A DNA stretch of 64,000 nucleotides from Syntrophomonas sp. DTU018 (GCA_001513155.1 LFSR01000004.1:69095-133094), one strand, 5' to 3'; shown: positions 34,710-44,829, numbered from the stretch's first letter. The notes: generated by a model not told the origin, from the sequence alone. Numbers and translations are program-made.

Positions 34710-35387
34710 CTGGAACGCCTGCGGGTTATAGCGGAACTGCTGGAACCGGGACAGCCTGCTGCTGATATCGGTGCCGACCATGCCCTCCTGTCTATCTACC
34801 TGTTAGAACAGGAAATCGCTCCCTGGGTAATAGCCACGGAATTAGGTAACGGACCCTATCAGCGACTGTACCAGGCAGTTAACGACAGTCCCTATGCCGA
34901 CCGGATCGAGGTACGGCAGGGAGATGGTTTGCAGCCTTTGAAACCGGGGGAAGTATACAATGTAATCATAGCCGGTATGGGAGGAGAAACCATTGCTCAG
35001 ATTCTCAGCTATGATTGGGAAAAAGCCGGCAGTTTTACCTGCTTTGTTTTCCAGCCTATGAGTCGTCCAGGGTTCTTACGTAAAGTTTTAGCCCACCAGG
35101 GATGGGAGATAAGGGATGAAAGACTGGTGTGGCAAAACCGGCGTTTTTTTGCCATGATAAAGGTAGTGCCGGGGAATATCCCCTACCGGCTGACACCGCT
35201 GGAAACAGAAGCAGGGCCTATTTTGCTTCGCCAGGATGATCCATTGGTACAGGCTTACCGCCAGTGGCTCCAGAAAAAATACCAGCGCCTACGAAAAAGC
35301 CTTCTGGGAAGCAAAACCAGCCCCAATAATGAACTGCTGGCGGAAACGGAAGAAAAGCTAAGGGAATTGGAGGTATATTTAAGGTGA
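34710..35387 (+). CDS. trmK: tRNA (adenine(22)-N1)-methyltransferase TrmK
   Basis: Methyltransferase of 225 residues that methylates A22 of tRNA. Motif I is ADIGADHALL, the catalytic-loop motif is IAGMGGE, and ISVRQGDGL-type spacing (IEVRQGDGL) is present. No ATG, GTG or TTG occurs in frame upstream before a stop at 34662; the only fitting start is CTG 34710, placed 8 bases after AGGAGG and exactly at the family N terminus (ERLRVIAELL). Its stop overlaps the nif3 GTG. The upstream region is repeat DNA. Confidence 0.85.
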   Translation: MERLRVIAELLEPGQPAADIGADHALLSIYLLEQEIAPWVIATELGNGPYQRLYQAVNDSPYADRIEVRQGDGLQPLKPGEVYNVIIAGMGGETIAQILSYDWEKAGSFTCFVFQPMSRPGFLRKVLAHQGWEIRDERLVWQNRRFFAMIKVVPGNIPYRLTPLETEAGPILLRQDDPLVQAYRQWLQKKYQRLRKSLLGSKTSPNNELLAETEEKLRELEVYLR

Positions 35388-36547
35388 AGATCCGGGTAAA
35401 AGATATCGTGCAGATCTTGGAAAGGCATTATCCCTTAAATCTAGCGGAGAAGTGGGATAATGTGGGCTTGCAGGTCGGTTCAATGGGACGGGAAGTCTCG
35501 AAAGTAGTGGTAGCTTTGGAACTGGACCACCAGGTTTTGGATCGAGCCTGGCAGGAAAATGCCGACCTGATCATAACACACCATCCTCTGATTTTTAAGG
35601 CTTTGTCCAGTATTAAAGTGGATTCGCCCGTAGGCAGTCTGATTCGCAAGCTGATCATGGCTGACATCAGCCTGTATGCTGCCCATACCAATTTGGACAA
35701 TGCTCCCCGGGGAGTAAATCAACTGCTGGCTGAGACCATCGGATTGACGGATATTGAGCCTCTTATTCTGAGAAGTGCCGGGCAGCGGGAATCGTTGTAC
35801 AAGCTGGTGGTTTTTGTGCCCCTGACCCATATTAATGAGGTCCGGGAAGCAATATGCCGTGCAGGAGCCGGATTTATCGGCAAATATTCTGATTGTACTT
35901 TTAGGGCTCAGGGGATAGGAACTTTCAAGCCTGGAGAGGACACGGATCCTTTTATAGGGCAGATCGGCCAGCTGGAAGAAGTAGAGGAAGTCCGGCTGGA
36001 AACCATATGCCCCCAACATCGCCTAAAGGGCATACTGGATGCCATGCTGGAAGCCCACCCCTATGAAGAGGTGGCTTATGACCTGTATAAGCTGGAGAAC
36101 CAGGGAACCTTGTTCAGCCCTGGAAGAAAGGGCAAGCTGCAGCAAGCTATCCCCCTGGGACAGCTGGCTGAGCAGGTGCGCATCAAACTGGCTTTGCCTG
36201 CCTTGCGTCTGGTGGGACATCCAGATACTCCCGTACAGAAAGTAGCCGTAGTAAGCGGCTCAGGAGCTAGTTTTATTAATGAAATTGCCGGACAAGCTGA
36301 TGTGCTTATCACCGGGGATTTAAAATATCATGAGGCCCGGGAGGCCGCTGCCTTGGGATTGGCAGTGATTGATGCCGGTCATCAGGCTACTGAAGAACTG
36401 GTGGTTAAAGAAGTATGCCAGTTGCTAGCCCGGGAAAGTGCTCATGCCGGGTGGGAGGTCGAGATTGTTCCCGTCTACATGTCACCAGCCTGGACGTATC
36501 TTGGGGTAATAAACGGTGAAAAGAAGGAACCTGCCAAAAACATGTAG
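35384..36547 (+). CDS. Nif3-like dinuclear metal centre hexameric protein (YqfO)
   Basis: DUF34/NIF3 protein of 387 residues with a PII-like insert between two halves, the longer YqfO type. Metal ligands are visible in ITHHPLIF, AAHTNLDNA and, near the C terminus, DAGHQATEE. GTG start overlaps trmK; the trmK-nif3 pair is a common Firmicute arrangement. Molecular role is unsettled. Confidence 0.88.
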   Translation: MKIRVKDIVQILERHYPLNLAEKWDNVGLQVGSMGREVSKVVVALELDHQVLDRAWQENADLIITHHPLIFKALSSIKVDSPVGSLIRKLIMADISLYAAHTNLDNAPRGVNQLLAETIGLTDIEPLILRSAGQRESLYKLVVFVPLTHINEVREAICRAGAGFIGKYSDCTFRAQGIGTFKPGEDTDPFIGQIGQLEEVEEVRLETICPQHRLKGILDAMLEAHPYEEVAYDLYKLENQGTLFSPGRKGKLQQAIPLGQLAEQVRIKLALPALRLVGHPDTPVQKVAVVSGSGASFINEIAGQADVLITGDLKYHEAREAAALGLAVIDAGHQATEELVVKEVCQLLARESAHAGWEVEIVPVYMSPAWTYLGVINGEKKEPAKNM

Positions 36548-36589
36548 AAATAGATAGAAAAGGTAAACAGATGCGAGGGAGGTCCACCG

Positions 36590-37615
36590 TTGTTACGGAT
36601 AAAGATAAGCAATCTCAAACCAGGGGCTCGTTTGGGAAAGGATATCTATAGCTATGATGCGCAACTGCTGTTGCCCCGGGGAACGGTTATTACCCAGGAA
36701 CATTTACATCATTTTGCGGCGCGTGGTATAGAAGAAGTATTTATTATGGATTCCCGGCCTAGGCCCAAGAGCGGGAAGCCCTTTGCTGATGTTTATGTGG
36801 ATTCCCTGCAGGCAGTCAAGAGCTTCATGCTGGAGGCAAAACTGGGAAAATCCCTGGACGTGGAAGAAATAAAAACCACTACCGAAATGCTGTTCCTGCA
36901 GGTATTTGATGAAATCGATCTGTTCCGGCAGATACGCTTAATGAAAGAAAAGGATGATTACCTGTTCACTCATTCGGTGAACGTGTCATTGTTGTGTATA
37001 CTTATAGGGCGCTGGATGAAGTGCGATGAACAGGTGATCAGAGAACTGGGTGTAGCCGGACTCCTGCATGACATAGGCAAGGTATACATTGACAGTGAGA
37101 TCCTCAACAAACCCGGCCAGCTTACTAAGGAAGAATATGAAGAAGTTAAAAAGCATACCACCCTGGGCTACAATTTGATTGTGCAGAACGGATCTTTCTC
37201 TCACGATGTTGCCAATGCAGCCCTGCTGCATCATGAAAGGGCCGACGGCAGCGGCTATCCTATAGGGACCAAAGGATACAATCTTCCCTTTTATGCAGCG
37301 GTCACCGCTGTTGCTGATGTTTACGATGCTATTACCTCAGATCGTGCTTATTCCTCTCGTTCCTCTCCATACACTGCTGCGGAAATCTTGTGGGAGGAAT
37401 CTTTCGGCCGGCTGGATCCCCGCATTACCAAAGTATTCTATGATAAGATCGCCAATTTTTATGTGGGCAATCAGGTGCGCCTCTCCAATAATGAAATAGG
37501 TGTTGTCATTTTCGTTGATCCTTCCATGCCTACCCGGCCTATTGTTATGGTGGACGATAAGTTTTATAATCTGGCCACTGATAGGAGTATTTTTATTCAG
37601 GAAGTTATTGATTAG
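36590..37615 (+). CDS. HD-GYP domain protein (putative c-di-GMP phosphodiesterase)
   Basis: 341 residues. The HD dyad is in LLHDIGKVY, with further ligands in HSVNVS and HHERADGSGYP (the GYP motif). The N terminus is a small regulatory domain without a receiver fold. HD-GYP proteins degrade cyclic di-GMP. TTG start with GAGGGAGG upstream. Likely a single gene after the trmK-nif3 pair. Confidence 0.88.
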   Translation: MLRIKISNLKPGARLGKDIYSYDAQLLLPRGTVITQEHLHHFAARGIEEVFIMDSRPRPKSGKPFADVYVDSLQAVKSFMLEAKLGKSLDVEEIKTTTEMLFLQVFDEIDLFRQIRLMKEKDDYLFTHSVNVSLLCILIGRWMKCDEQVIRELGVAGLLHDIGKVYIDSEILNKPGQLTKEEYEEVKKHTTLGYNLIVQNGSFSHDVANAALLHHERADGSGYPIGTKGYNLPFYAAVTAVADVYDAITSDRAYSSRSSPYTAAEILWEESFGRLDPRITKVFYDKIANFYVGNQVRLSNNEIGVVIFVDPSMPTRPIVMVDDKFYNLATDRSIFIQEVID

Positions 37616-37833
37616 CGTATTTACCGCCTTTTTGGGGAAATATATTTATAAAAGCCCGTATTTATGGGCTAATGAATAAAAGCTGCAATAAAATGGAAGA
37701 CTTAAAGTATTGATATCAAACCAGTGCATTAGGAAAAAATATTGCAAAATTTTTAGTGTAACAGCAGGAATTCCCGTTTTTTTGGGGAAAGTTATCTATG
37801 GTTTTAATTTCACTGAAAAGGGAGGACTATGTA

Positions 37834-38163
37834 GTGAACAAATCGGAACTTGTCAAAGCGTTAGCTGAGAAGGCTGAGATCACTCAAAAGGATGCAGCCA
37901 AAGCACTGGATGCCCTCGTAGAAACTGTTCAGCAGGCTCTGGCCAAAGGTGACAAGGTGCAGATCATTGGGTTCGGTAGCTTTGAGGTTCGCGACCGGAA
38001 GGAAAGAAAGGTCATCAGCCCGGCCACTGGACAGGAAATCAAAGTTCCTGCCACAAAAGTCCCCGCTTTTAAACCTGGCAAATCCTTGAAGGAAGCTGTT
38101 GCAGCTGAAAAGAAAGCAGCACCTAAAGCCGCTGCTAAGAAAAAAACCGCCAAGAAAAAATAA
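37834..38163 (+). CDS. hup: HU-family DNA-binding protein with lysine/alanine-rich tail
   Basis: Histone-like HU protein of 109 residues; core (NKSELVKALAEKAE, GFGSFEVRDRKERK) of about 90, plus a C-terminal extension rich in Lys and Ala (APKAAAKKKTAKKK) resembling an H1-like tail. The start is GTG 37834, 8 bases after GGGAGG; an ATG at 37798 is rejected. Monocistronic with a terminator downstream. Confidence 0.93.
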   Translation: MNKSELVKALAEKAEITQKDAAKALDALVETVQQALAKGDKVQIIGFGSFEVRDRKERKVISPATGQEIKVPATKVPAFKPGKSLKEAVAAEKKAAPKAAAKKKTAKKK

Positions 38164-38193
38164 GCTGCTTTTGGTTTTGAACAGAAAACCCAG

Positions 38194-38222
38194 GGAGGTA
38201 TGGAAACATACCTCCTATTTCT
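38194..38222 (+). terminator. Terminator after hup
   Basis: GGAGGTATG (38194-38202) pairs with CATACCTCC (38207-38215) across a GAAA loop, followed by a T-rich stretch. The rest of the gap to the next gene (38223-38501) holds no further element that I can support. Confidence 0.75.
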
Positions 38223-38501
38223 TTGTTAAAAGAAGCGCCTTATAAGAATTATAGCATTAGAAATTGTCGTATCAGCTTGTATGTTTCTTTATAAATGAAC
38301 TGGCCGATTAAAGCGAGGAGCAGCTCTGCTGCTGATTCCTTATTTATTTTATAAGGGACACAAAAAAGGATTTACATCTGGAACGTAGTATTACGTAAAT
38401 CATAGGATAATTACCAAAAAACAAATTATCGTCAGCTTTAATAAATACCTGTTCCTTTGGCAGATGCCAGAGGTTTTTTTTCCACCAGAAGGAGGACACC
38501 T

Positions 38502-39560
38502 ATGGAGATCAGACTGGAAATAGAACAGAGGGAGTTAAACACCTTGAGTCCGCTGGCCAGCCTGTCCAGCAGGTCTAAAGGCAGGGCCATCGAGGAACCG
38601 CCTGATCCTATCCGTACCAACTATATGCTGGATAGAGACCGGATAGTTCATTCCAAGTCCTTTCGCCGCTTAAAACATAAAACCCAAGTGTTTATTGCTC
38701 CCCGGGGGGATCATTATCGCAGTCGCCTGACTCACACCCTGGAAGTAAATCAAATTGCCAAAACCATAGGTGCCGGGCTGAATCTGAACCTGGATCTGAT
38801 TGAAGCAATTGCTCTGGGCCATGATGTAGGCCACACTCCCTTCGCCCATGCCGGGGAACAAGTTTTGGACCGGCTCATGGTTAAAGGTTTTCGCCATAAC
38901 GAGAATAGTATCAGGGTATTGACCCGGGTAGAACAACATAAGGGCCGCTCTGGGTTAAACCTGACTCAGGAAGTGTTGGACGGTGTCCTGTACCACAGCG
39001 GATACGGCAAGGATGGGCCTCTGCCCAGCACCCTGGAGGGGCAGGTAATCAGACTAAGCGATAAGATTGCCTATGTGCAGCATGATATTGATGATTCCAT
39101 TCGCGCTGGACTGCTTACTTTGAATGATTTGCCCAAACACTGCTTGGAAATCCTGGGGGATACCCATAGTAAGCGGATTGCCACGCTGGTAACCGATACC
39201 ATTTATCATACCCGGGCAATGATGGAAAAATCGCCCCAATCGGTAAAGGTGGAGCCCAGTCCGGTGGTGGAAAAAGCTCTGCGGGATCTGCGGGCGTTTA
39301 TGTTTGAAACCATTTATGAGGGGCCGGTTTGCCAGGCTGAGCGATCTCGAGCCAGTTTTGTCATCGAACATTTATTCAAGTATTACCTGCACCATCCTGA
39401 AAAAATGACCCCTTTGTATCGTCAGATAGCTGATGAAGAGGGACTGGAACAGGCGGTGGCTGATTATATTTCCGGCATGAGCGACGCCTATTGCATTGCT
39501 GCCTTTGAGGACATATATGTGCCCCAGTCACTGGTTCCGGGACAGGCCAGAGATAGTTAA
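38502..39560 (+). CDS. dgt: Deoxyguanosinetriphosphate triphosphohydrolase-like protein
   Basis: HD-domain dNTPase of about 352 residues. Motifs SKSFRRLKHKTQVF, RLTHTLEV and GHDVGHTPFAHAGE are characteristic. It removes triphosphate from dNTPs and is commonly upstream of dnaG in Clostridia. ATG 38502 follows AAGGAGG by 6 bases. Confidence 0.92.
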   Translation: MEIRLEIEQRELNTLSPLASLSSRSKGRAIEEPPDPIRTNYMLDRDRIVHSKSFRRLKHKTQVFIAPRGDHYRSRLTHTLEVNQIAKTIGAGLNLNLDLIEAIALGHDVGHTPFAHAGEQVLDRLMVKGFRHNENSIRVLTRVEQHKGRSGLNLTQEVLDGVLYHSGYGKDGPLPSTLEGQVIRLSDKIAYVQHDIDDSIRAGLLTLNDLPKHCLEILGDTHSKRIATLVTDTIYHTRAMMEKSPQSVKVEPSPVVEKALRDLRAFMFETIYEGPVCQAERSRASFVIEHLFKYYLHHPEKMTPLYRQIADEEGLEQAVADYISGMSDAYCIAAFEDIYVPQSLVPGQARDS

Positions 39561-39650
39561 GGCCAACTTTCCGCGGAAAAAGCTGTCGTTACATTTATTC
39601 AACATTTTTGGAGGATTTTCGCCAAGCGCAGCGAATACATGGTGAGATGT

Positions 39651-41435
39651 ATGAGTAGATTTTATGAAGATGTTGTGAATGAAATAAACTCCCGGTTGGA
39701 TATTGTCGATATAGTATCCGAAACCGTGCACCTGACCCGTAAAGGTAATCGTTACTGGGGGTTGTGCCCTTTTCACCAGGAGAAGACTCCTTCCTTTTCG
39801 GTTACTCCGGAACGAAATCTGTTTTACTGTTTCGGCTGTCAAACCGGGGGCGATTTGGTTACCTATATTATGAAACGGGAAGGGCTGGAGTTTAAGGAAG
39901 CCGTGGAATACCTGGCCAACCGGGCAGGAGTCACCGTGCAGAAAGAATCCCCGGCGGCCCGCCGCAAGCAGGACCAGATGCGGGGAGTGCTGGCAGCCAA
40001 CCAGGCAGCAGCTCAGTTTTACCATGAGGTATTGCTCAGTTCTGAAGGAAAGAAAGCCCTGCAATATCTGCAGCAGCGACATCTGACCCCGGAAATCATA
40101 GAAAAGTTTTGCCTGGGATATGCTCCTGATAAGTGGAACGTTATTGAGAATTTTTTATTTAAAAAAGCTTTTTCCCAGGAGCAGGTGAAATCAACCGGAC
40201 TGATTAAACGTAGTGATCAACAGGATCGATATTATGATTTATTCCGGGACCGAGTTATATTTCCTATTCACGATTTGCGGGGTGAAGTAGTAGGATTTGG
40301 CGGAAGGGTTCTTGATGACAGTTTGCCCAAGTACCTGAATACTCCGGAGACGGAGCTGTTTTCCAAGCGCAGGAACTTATACGGTCTGTATCAGGCCCGG
40401 CAGGCGATGCGCTCTCTTAATCAAGCTATCGTAGTAGAAGGCTATATGGATTGCCTGAGACTGCACCAGGCGGGAATAGAAAATACGGTGGCTTCATTAG
40501 GGACGGCTCTGACCCAGGAACAGGCTCGGATACTGCGCAGATTTGTCGAAGAAGTAATCCTGCTGTTTGATGGGGATGAAGCCGGGCAGAGACAAGCCCT
40601 GAGAGCAGTTGAGATTTTGCATGCTGAAGGACTAAAGGTGTGGGTGGTGTCGCTTCCTGCCGAAAAAGATCCAGATGAATACCTGGATTTGCATGGAAAA
40701 GAGGAATTTTTGCAATATATACAGAATAGTAAAGTTGATCATATAGAATTCAAACTAAATAGATATATTAGTAATGAGCCGGAACTACATCTGGATGCAT
40801 GCATTAGGATTATAAAAGCCCTGCATTCAGATATCGCCTCCCTGGAAAGCGAGCTGGAAAAGGATTATTATACCCGTTTATTATCCCGGCGTTTGCAGGT
40901 AGAGGAAAATCTGATACGCCGTGAACTTAATAAACTGGGCGGACCAAGCAGAAGCTCAAGTCTGAATAAAAATGGAATATACAGGGATAATACTAGATAC
41001 GGTAAAACTAGCTTGGAAGAGCGGTTACTGGTATCTATGCTGAAAAATCCTGAAATTTTCACAGAAATTCAAAGGTCAGTAGGACTTAATATATTTCAGC
41101 AGAAAGAGTATCGTCAGTTGATAAAGAGTTTTGCTGATCTGCAGCCTATAAATCAGGACACCTGGGAAGAACTAGGTATTATAGCTCGACAGGAGGGATT
41201 TACCGAGGCATACGCCCGGGTAATGTTTTTAATGGAAGAAGAAAAAGGTCTCAATCTGGTAGAAGTGAGGGGTATTATTCGCCGCATACAGATGCGGCGC
41301 AGAAAACTACGCTGGCAAAAGTTTCAGGAACGCCTGAATGAAATGAGTGAAACCGCTGATTTCGATCAATTGCTCAGATTTATCTTGGATTTGGATGCGT
41401 TTATCAATCCGACCCATAAAGGGGTGAAATCATGA
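39651..41435 (+). CDS. dnaG: DNA primase
   Basis: Primase of about 594 residues. N-terminal CHC2 zinc ribbon ([11 protein letters not shown] then YCFGC), TOPRIM core ([25 protein letters not shown]), and a C-terminal helicase-interaction region. The start may be ATG 39639 or 39651; the second has GGTGAG upstream. Overlaps sigA by 4 bp (ATGA). Confidence 0.95.
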   Translation: MSRFYEDVVNEINSRLDIVDIVSETVHLTRKGNRYWGLCPFHQEKTPSFSVTPERNLFYCFGCQTGGDLVTYIMKREGLEFKEAVEYLANRAGVTVQKESPAARRKQDQMRGVLAANQAAAQFYHEVLLSSEGKKALQYLQQRHLTPEIIEKFCLGYAPDKWNVIENFLFKKAFSQEQVKSTGLIKRSDQQDRYYDLFRDRVIFPIHDLRGEVVGFGGRVLDDSLPKYLNTPETELFSKRRNLYGLYQARQAMRSLNQAIVVEGYMDCLRLHQAGIENTVASLGTALTQEQARILRRFVEEVILLFDGDEAGQRQALRAVEILHAEGLKVWVVSLPAEKDPDEYLDLHGKEEFLQYIQNSKVDHIEFKLNRYISNEPELHLDACIRIIKALHSDIASLESELEKDYYTRLLSRRLQVEENLIRRELNKLGGPSRSSSLNKNGIYRDNTRYGKTSLEERLLVSMLKNPEIFTEIQRSVGLNIFQQKEYRQLIKSFADLQPINQDTWEELGIIARQEGFTEAYARVMFLMEEEKGLNLVEVRGIIRRIQMRRRKLRWQKFQERLNEMSETADFDQLLRFILDLDAFINPTHKGVKS

Positions 41436-42508
41436 ACATGGACAGGAAATTGGCCGAATCCATCAGCGCACTGGCTGAAAAAGGAAAAAAGAAAAAAGGC
41501 CTTACTTATAAAGAAATCATCGAAGATCTGCAAGGGTTCAACCTGGATCCCGATCATATAGATGATATTTTCGAGCATTTGCAGTCTTTGGGAATAGGAA
41601 TCGGTGCCGACGGTGATATTGATGACGATGCCGACCATGAGAGCATAGAAACTGAAGATGTTACTATACCTGACGGCATTGAAATAGATGATCCTGTCCG
41701 CATGTACCTAAAGGAAATCGGGCGGGTGCCTCTTCTTACTGCTGAGGAAGAGATCGAGCTTGCCCACCGCATTGAGGCCGGAGACGATGAAGCCCGCCGC
41801 CAGTTGGTGGAAGCTAATCTTCGCTTGGTAGTCAGCATAGCCAAGCGTTATGTGGGCCGCGGTATGCTTTTCCTGGACTTGATTCAGGAAGGCAACCTGG
41901 GGTTAATGAAGGCTGTAGAGAAGTTTGATTACCGCAAGGGTTTTAAGTTCAGTACTTATGCTACCTGGTGGATAAGGCAGGCCATAACTCGTGCCATCGC
42001 CGATCAGGCCCGGACTATTCGTATACCGGTACATATGGTAGAAACCATTAACAAGTTGTCCCGGGTGCAGAGGACCCTGCTCCAGGAGAAGGGACGGGAA
42101 CCTACGCCGGCGGAAATAGCCGAGGCTATGGACATTCCGGTGGAAAGAGTTATTGAAATTATGAAAGTTGCCCAGGAACCAGTTTCCCTGGAGACTCCGA
42201 TCGGCGAAGAAGATGACAGTCATCTGGGAGATTTTATCACTGATGAAGACGCAGAATCTCCGGAAGAGTCTGCTTCCTTTGTACTGCTGCGGGAACACCT
42301 GGATGGAATCCTCAATACCTTGACCGACCGGGAGGAGAAAGTATTAAGGCTGCGTTTTGGTCTGGATGATGGCCGGCCACGCACCCTGGAAGAGGTTGGC
42401 CAGGAATTTGGCGTAACCAGGGAGCGAATTCGCCAGATTGAAGCCAAAGCCTTGCGTAAATTGCGTCATCCTTCCCGTAGCAAAAAACTGAAAGATTATA
42501 TAGAATAA
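41432..42508 (+). CDS. sigA: Primary RNA polymerase sigma factor SigA/RpoD
   Basis: 358 residues. Region 1.1-like N terminus is short and acidic; regions 1.2, 2 ([20 protein letters not shown]), 3 and 4 ([19 protein letters not shown]) are intact. Housekeeping sigma factor; coupled to dnaG as in most Firmicutes. Confidence 0.97.
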   Translation: MNMDRKLAESISALAEKGKKKKGLTYKEIIEDLQGFNLDPDHIDDIFEHLQSLGIGIGADGDIDDDADHESIETEDVTIPDGIEIDDPVRMYLKEIGRVPLLTAEEEIELAHRIEAGDDEARRQLVEANLRLVVSIAKRYVGRGMLFLDLIQEGNLGLMKAVEKFDYRKGFKFSTYATWWIRQAITRAIADQARTIRIPVHMVETINKLSRVQRTLLQEKGREPTPAEIAEAMDIPVERVIEIMKVAQEPVSLETPIGEEDDSHLGDFITDEDAESPEESASFVLLREHLDGILNTLTDREEKVLRLRFGLDDGRPRTLEEVGQEFGVTRERIRQIEAKALRKLRHPSRSKKLKDYIE

Positions 42509-42522
42509 TCTTAAGCGGGAAG

Positions 42523-42552
42523 TTGACAAGAGGCTCTTCACCATTATATAAT
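42523..42552 (+). promoter_or_regulatory. Promoter of tRNA-Asn
   Basis: TTGACA at 42523-42528 and TATAAT at 42547-42552, both perfect, with 18-base spacing, 18 bp before the tRNA. Confidence 0.85.
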
Positions 42553-42569
42553 GTGTGTCGTTGGGACTT

Positions 42570-42644
42570 TCCTCGATAGCTCAACGGTAGAGCATCCGGC
42601 TGTTAACCGGAGGGTTGTAGGTTCGAATCCTACTCGGGGAGCCA
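42570..42644 (+). tRNA. tRNA-Asn (GTT)
   Basis: Cloverleaf with acceptor TCCTCGA / TCGGGGA, anticodon loop CTGTTAA giving GTT, T arm GGTTCGAATCC and encoded CCA. Confidence 0.96.
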
Positions 42645-42658
42645 TCTTTGCAGACTAC

Positions 42659-42694
42659 AGCGGTAACCCCCTGTATGAGAGTTACCGCTTTTTA
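42659..42694 (+). terminator. Terminator after tRNA-Asn
   Basis: AGCGGTAAC (42659-42667) pairs with GTTACCGCT (42681-42689), then TTTTA. Confidence 0.8.
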
Positions 42695-42721
42695 CTTGAA
42701 GGCTTGGATAGATTATTTCTA

Positions 42722-42750
42722 TTGACGTTTCACCGCAGATCAACTATACT
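42722..42750 (+). promoter_or_regulatory. Promoter of the tRNA-CAT/Glu/Val group
   Basis: TTGACG at 42722-42727 and TATACT at 42745-42750 with 17-base spacing, 26 bp upstream of the next tRNA. Confidence 0.75.
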
Positions 42751-42776
42751 ATCACATGCAAGGTCGCGGTAAATAC

Positions 42777-42852
42777 GGGCCTATAGCTCAGTTGGTAGAG
42801 CTACCGGCTCATAACCGGTTGGTCCCAGGTTCGAGTCCTGGTAGGCCCACCA
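42777..42852 (+). tRNA. tRNA with CAT anticodon (Met or Ile2)
   Basis: Acceptor GGGCCTA / TAGGCCC, anticodon loop CTCATAA, encoded CCA. The G1-C72 pair excludes an initiator. Elongator Met and lysidine-modified Ile2 cannot be separated with certainty by eye. Confidence 0.93.
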
Positions 42853-42931
42853 TTTGAGAAGTGAGATGTGGGAAGTTGGAAGTGAGAATGTTATTCCCGC
42901 TATCCGACTTCCGACTTCAGAATCCAGTTAG

Positions 42932-43006
42932 GGCCCCGTGGTCAAGCGGTTAAGACACCGCCCTTTCACGGCGGTAACAGGGGTTCGAGTCCCCTCGGGG
43001 TCACCA
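42932..43006 (+). tRNA. tRNA-Glu (TTC)
   Basis: Acceptor GGCCCCG / CGGGGTC, anticodon stem CCGCC / GGCGG with loop CTTTCAC, encoded CCA. Confidence 0.96.
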
Positions 43007-43009
43007 TTC

Positions 43010-43085
43010 GGGCGGTTAGCTCAGTTGGGAGAGCACCTGCCTTACAAGCAGGGGGTCACTGGTTCGAGTCCAGTATCGCCCACCA
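43010..43085 (+). tRNA. tRNA-Val (TAC)
   Basis: Acceptor GGGCGGT / ATCGCCC, anticodon stem CCTGC / GCAGG with loop CTTACAA, encoded CCA. Confidence 0.96.
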
Positions 43086-43099
43086 TTGACGATAAAGAA

Positions 43100-43127
43100 A
43101 GCCTGTCAATTGCCTGACAGGCTTTTT
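43100..43127. terminator. Bidirectional terminator between tRNA cluster and minus-strand gene
   Basis: AGCCTGTCA (43100-43108) pairs with TGACAGGCT (43115-43123); T tract on the plus side and A tract before it give termination in both directions. Confidence 0.85.
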
Positions 43128-43144
43128 GAATTTTCTGTTCTTAT

Positions 43145-44020
43145 TTACAGCTCATAAGACCGGGGCCACACCAGTATTCTCTCGCCGCCTTTCCCTCCGG
43201 CAAGTACGCGGGCATATTCAGCGGCATCATCGGTACTGAGGGCCACGGCTTCCCCCGGATACCCTCTGGGTTTAAGGTGAGTCCAGGAACCGATGTTAAA
43301 GAAAGTCTCCAGGGGGTCATCCGAGTACCCTACCTGCAGCATTACCCGCACGTGTTCGCTATGGCTATCATTTTTTACCAGGAAAGTGGCTTTAGTCCTG
43401 GCACCCAAAGGGATAGGTGTAGAAGCTTCCAAGGGCACACCTCGGGAAGGATGCGGAATAACCAGGGTCTCCATGTCATAGGTTTTCAGCTTGTCATTGG
43501 CAAATTTGATATGCAGTTCCGGCCAGGCTTCTCTTTCTTCATAGTTGGTACTGCGAAAGCCCACCAGATTATTATGGCTTTCGTTTCCTTTCAGCAGCAA
43601 GCCGTAGTTGGGAATGGAGCCATCATACCAGCCTCGTACCAGGTCAGTAATATTTATGCGTACTTTTTCCTCCTGAAGGTCGGAGAATATGATGACTGTT
43701 CCATCTGGTACTGTTTTTGCCTTGGGCTGGTTGTTCCAGGTTACCGAATACTGGTTCCATTTATTGAGCAGGCGATGGACAGTTATATTTATAGGCAGCC
43801 TTGAAACCTCATTGCGGTAAACAGTTAGCTCCAAAATAGCCTCTTCTATGATGTGGGCCGGAGGGATTTTATCTAAGTTAAACTGCAGCAGGGACCGGTA
43901 ATCATCACCTGGCTTTAAGTATTGGCTTACGAACAGGGCAATTTCACTGCCGAAGTTCTGGCTGGCATACCATTCTGATATATAGGCGTCCTGGAAAGGC
44001 AGTATTGATACTTTAGCCAT
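43145..44020 (-). CDS. DNRLRE-domain protein
   Basis: 291 residues. The N-terminal two thirds match the DNRLRE beta-sandwich pattern (ASQNFGSE, RSLLQFNLDKIP, NWNQ-type NKWNQYSVTWNNQP, NYGLLLKGNES), usually an extracellular or surface carbohydrate-binding-like module. The C-terminal third (TKATFLVKNDSHSEHVRV) is a separate beta-rich domain seen in Clostridia proteins of unknown function. No signal peptide, so it may be a spore or cytoplasmic structural protein. Function unknown. Confidence 0.7.
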   Translation of the reverse strand: MAKVSILPFQDAYISEWYASQNFGSEIALFVSQYLKPGDDYRSLLQFNLDKIPPAHIIEEAILELTVYRNEVSRLPINITVHRLLNKWNQYSVTWNNQPKAKTVPDGTVIIFSDLQEEKVRINITDLVRGWYDGSIPNYGLLLKGNESHNNLVGFRSTNYEEREAWPELHIKFANDKLKTYDMETLVIPHPSRGVPLEASTPIPLGARTKATFLVKNDSHSEHVRVMLQVGYSDDPLETFFNIGSWTHLKPRGYPGEAVALSTDDAAEYARVLAGGKGGERILVWPRSYEL

Positions 44021-44277
44021 AGTATCACCCTTTCCATCGGATTTTCTACCCTAGCATACGTAATAGCACGGATATTTGTTACTGTTAGCCAGAAAATTTC
44101 CTAAGTATCCACATTCGATATACATATAACATAATTGGAATTAATGCCAAACAATGTAACCTTATGACGGGGAGTTTAATAAGATGTGGTAGAAAAGCGA
44201 AAACCCGCCCCTAGGATCCCGCCGGAAAGGCAGTTCTTGGGAAGGGTGCTGAAATCAAACAACAGGAGGTATGAGAG

Positions 44278-44820
44278 ATGACCAATTATAAGGATGATGG
44301 AGGCAAGGATTTCTATCCCCGTCGGCATCACCGCCCCAAAATCAACCAGACTATTCTCGCCTGCGGACAAGGCAGCGGCCTGATTGTTCCCGATCATAAT
44401 GAAGAAAACTCTCAGCTTATTAATCCCTATACTATTGCCAGTGTTTCCATCGACACTTCGGAGTTAAAGAAGGCTAATGTGAAAATTGAATTCTCCAGCA
44501 TTATTACTTTCCGGGAAAACGATGGAGCAGATCTGCGCTTGACTTTCCAATTGAGCAAGTCCTACCAGTTTGGCCAAAGGATTCCTCTGGGCACCTGGAC
44601 CTTTGAAAGAGACTTTGAGGCTGACGAAGATGTGGATACCACAGACTCCTTTGCCTTCCATTTCTGTGAATGCGATGCCTGCCCGGGCTGTGCCTATTAC
44701 ACCGTTGAACTCATTAATGTAGAAAGCGATGGAGTAGATTTCGTGGCCATCACCAGCCCCATGATCAGTGCTTTGGCAGTGGGCCCCCTGGATGATGACG
44801 ACCACGACGACTATTATTAA
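44278..44820 (+). CDS. DUF4489-like hypothetical protein
   Basis: 180 residues resembling the DUF4489 family of Clostridia (ILACGQGSGLIVP). A His/Arg-rich start, a beta-rich core with CECDACPGCAYY, and a tail rich in Asp and His (LDDDDHDDYY) that could bind metal. Strong GGAGG before ATG and a dedicated terminator. No function known. Confidence 0.6.
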   Translation: MTNYKDDGGKDFYPRRHHRPKINQTILACGQGSGLIVPDHNEENSQLINPYTIASVSIDTSELKKANVKIEFSSIITFRENDGADLRLTFQLSKSYQFGQRIPLGTWTFERDFEADEDVDTTDSFAFHFCECDACPGCAYYTVELINVESDGVDFVAITSPMISALAVGPLDDDDHDDYY

Positions 44821-44829
44821 TAATTAAAC

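Noticed and set aside
37616-37833. Terminator between the HD-GYP gene and hup
   Set aside because: Only a weak 5-bp stem (AGCCC / GGGCT) without a T tract was seen near 37653.
42777-42852. Initiator tRNA-Met
   Set aside because: A paired first acceptor position (G1-C72) and no three-G:C anticodon stem exclude the initiator; elongator Met or Ile2 remain.
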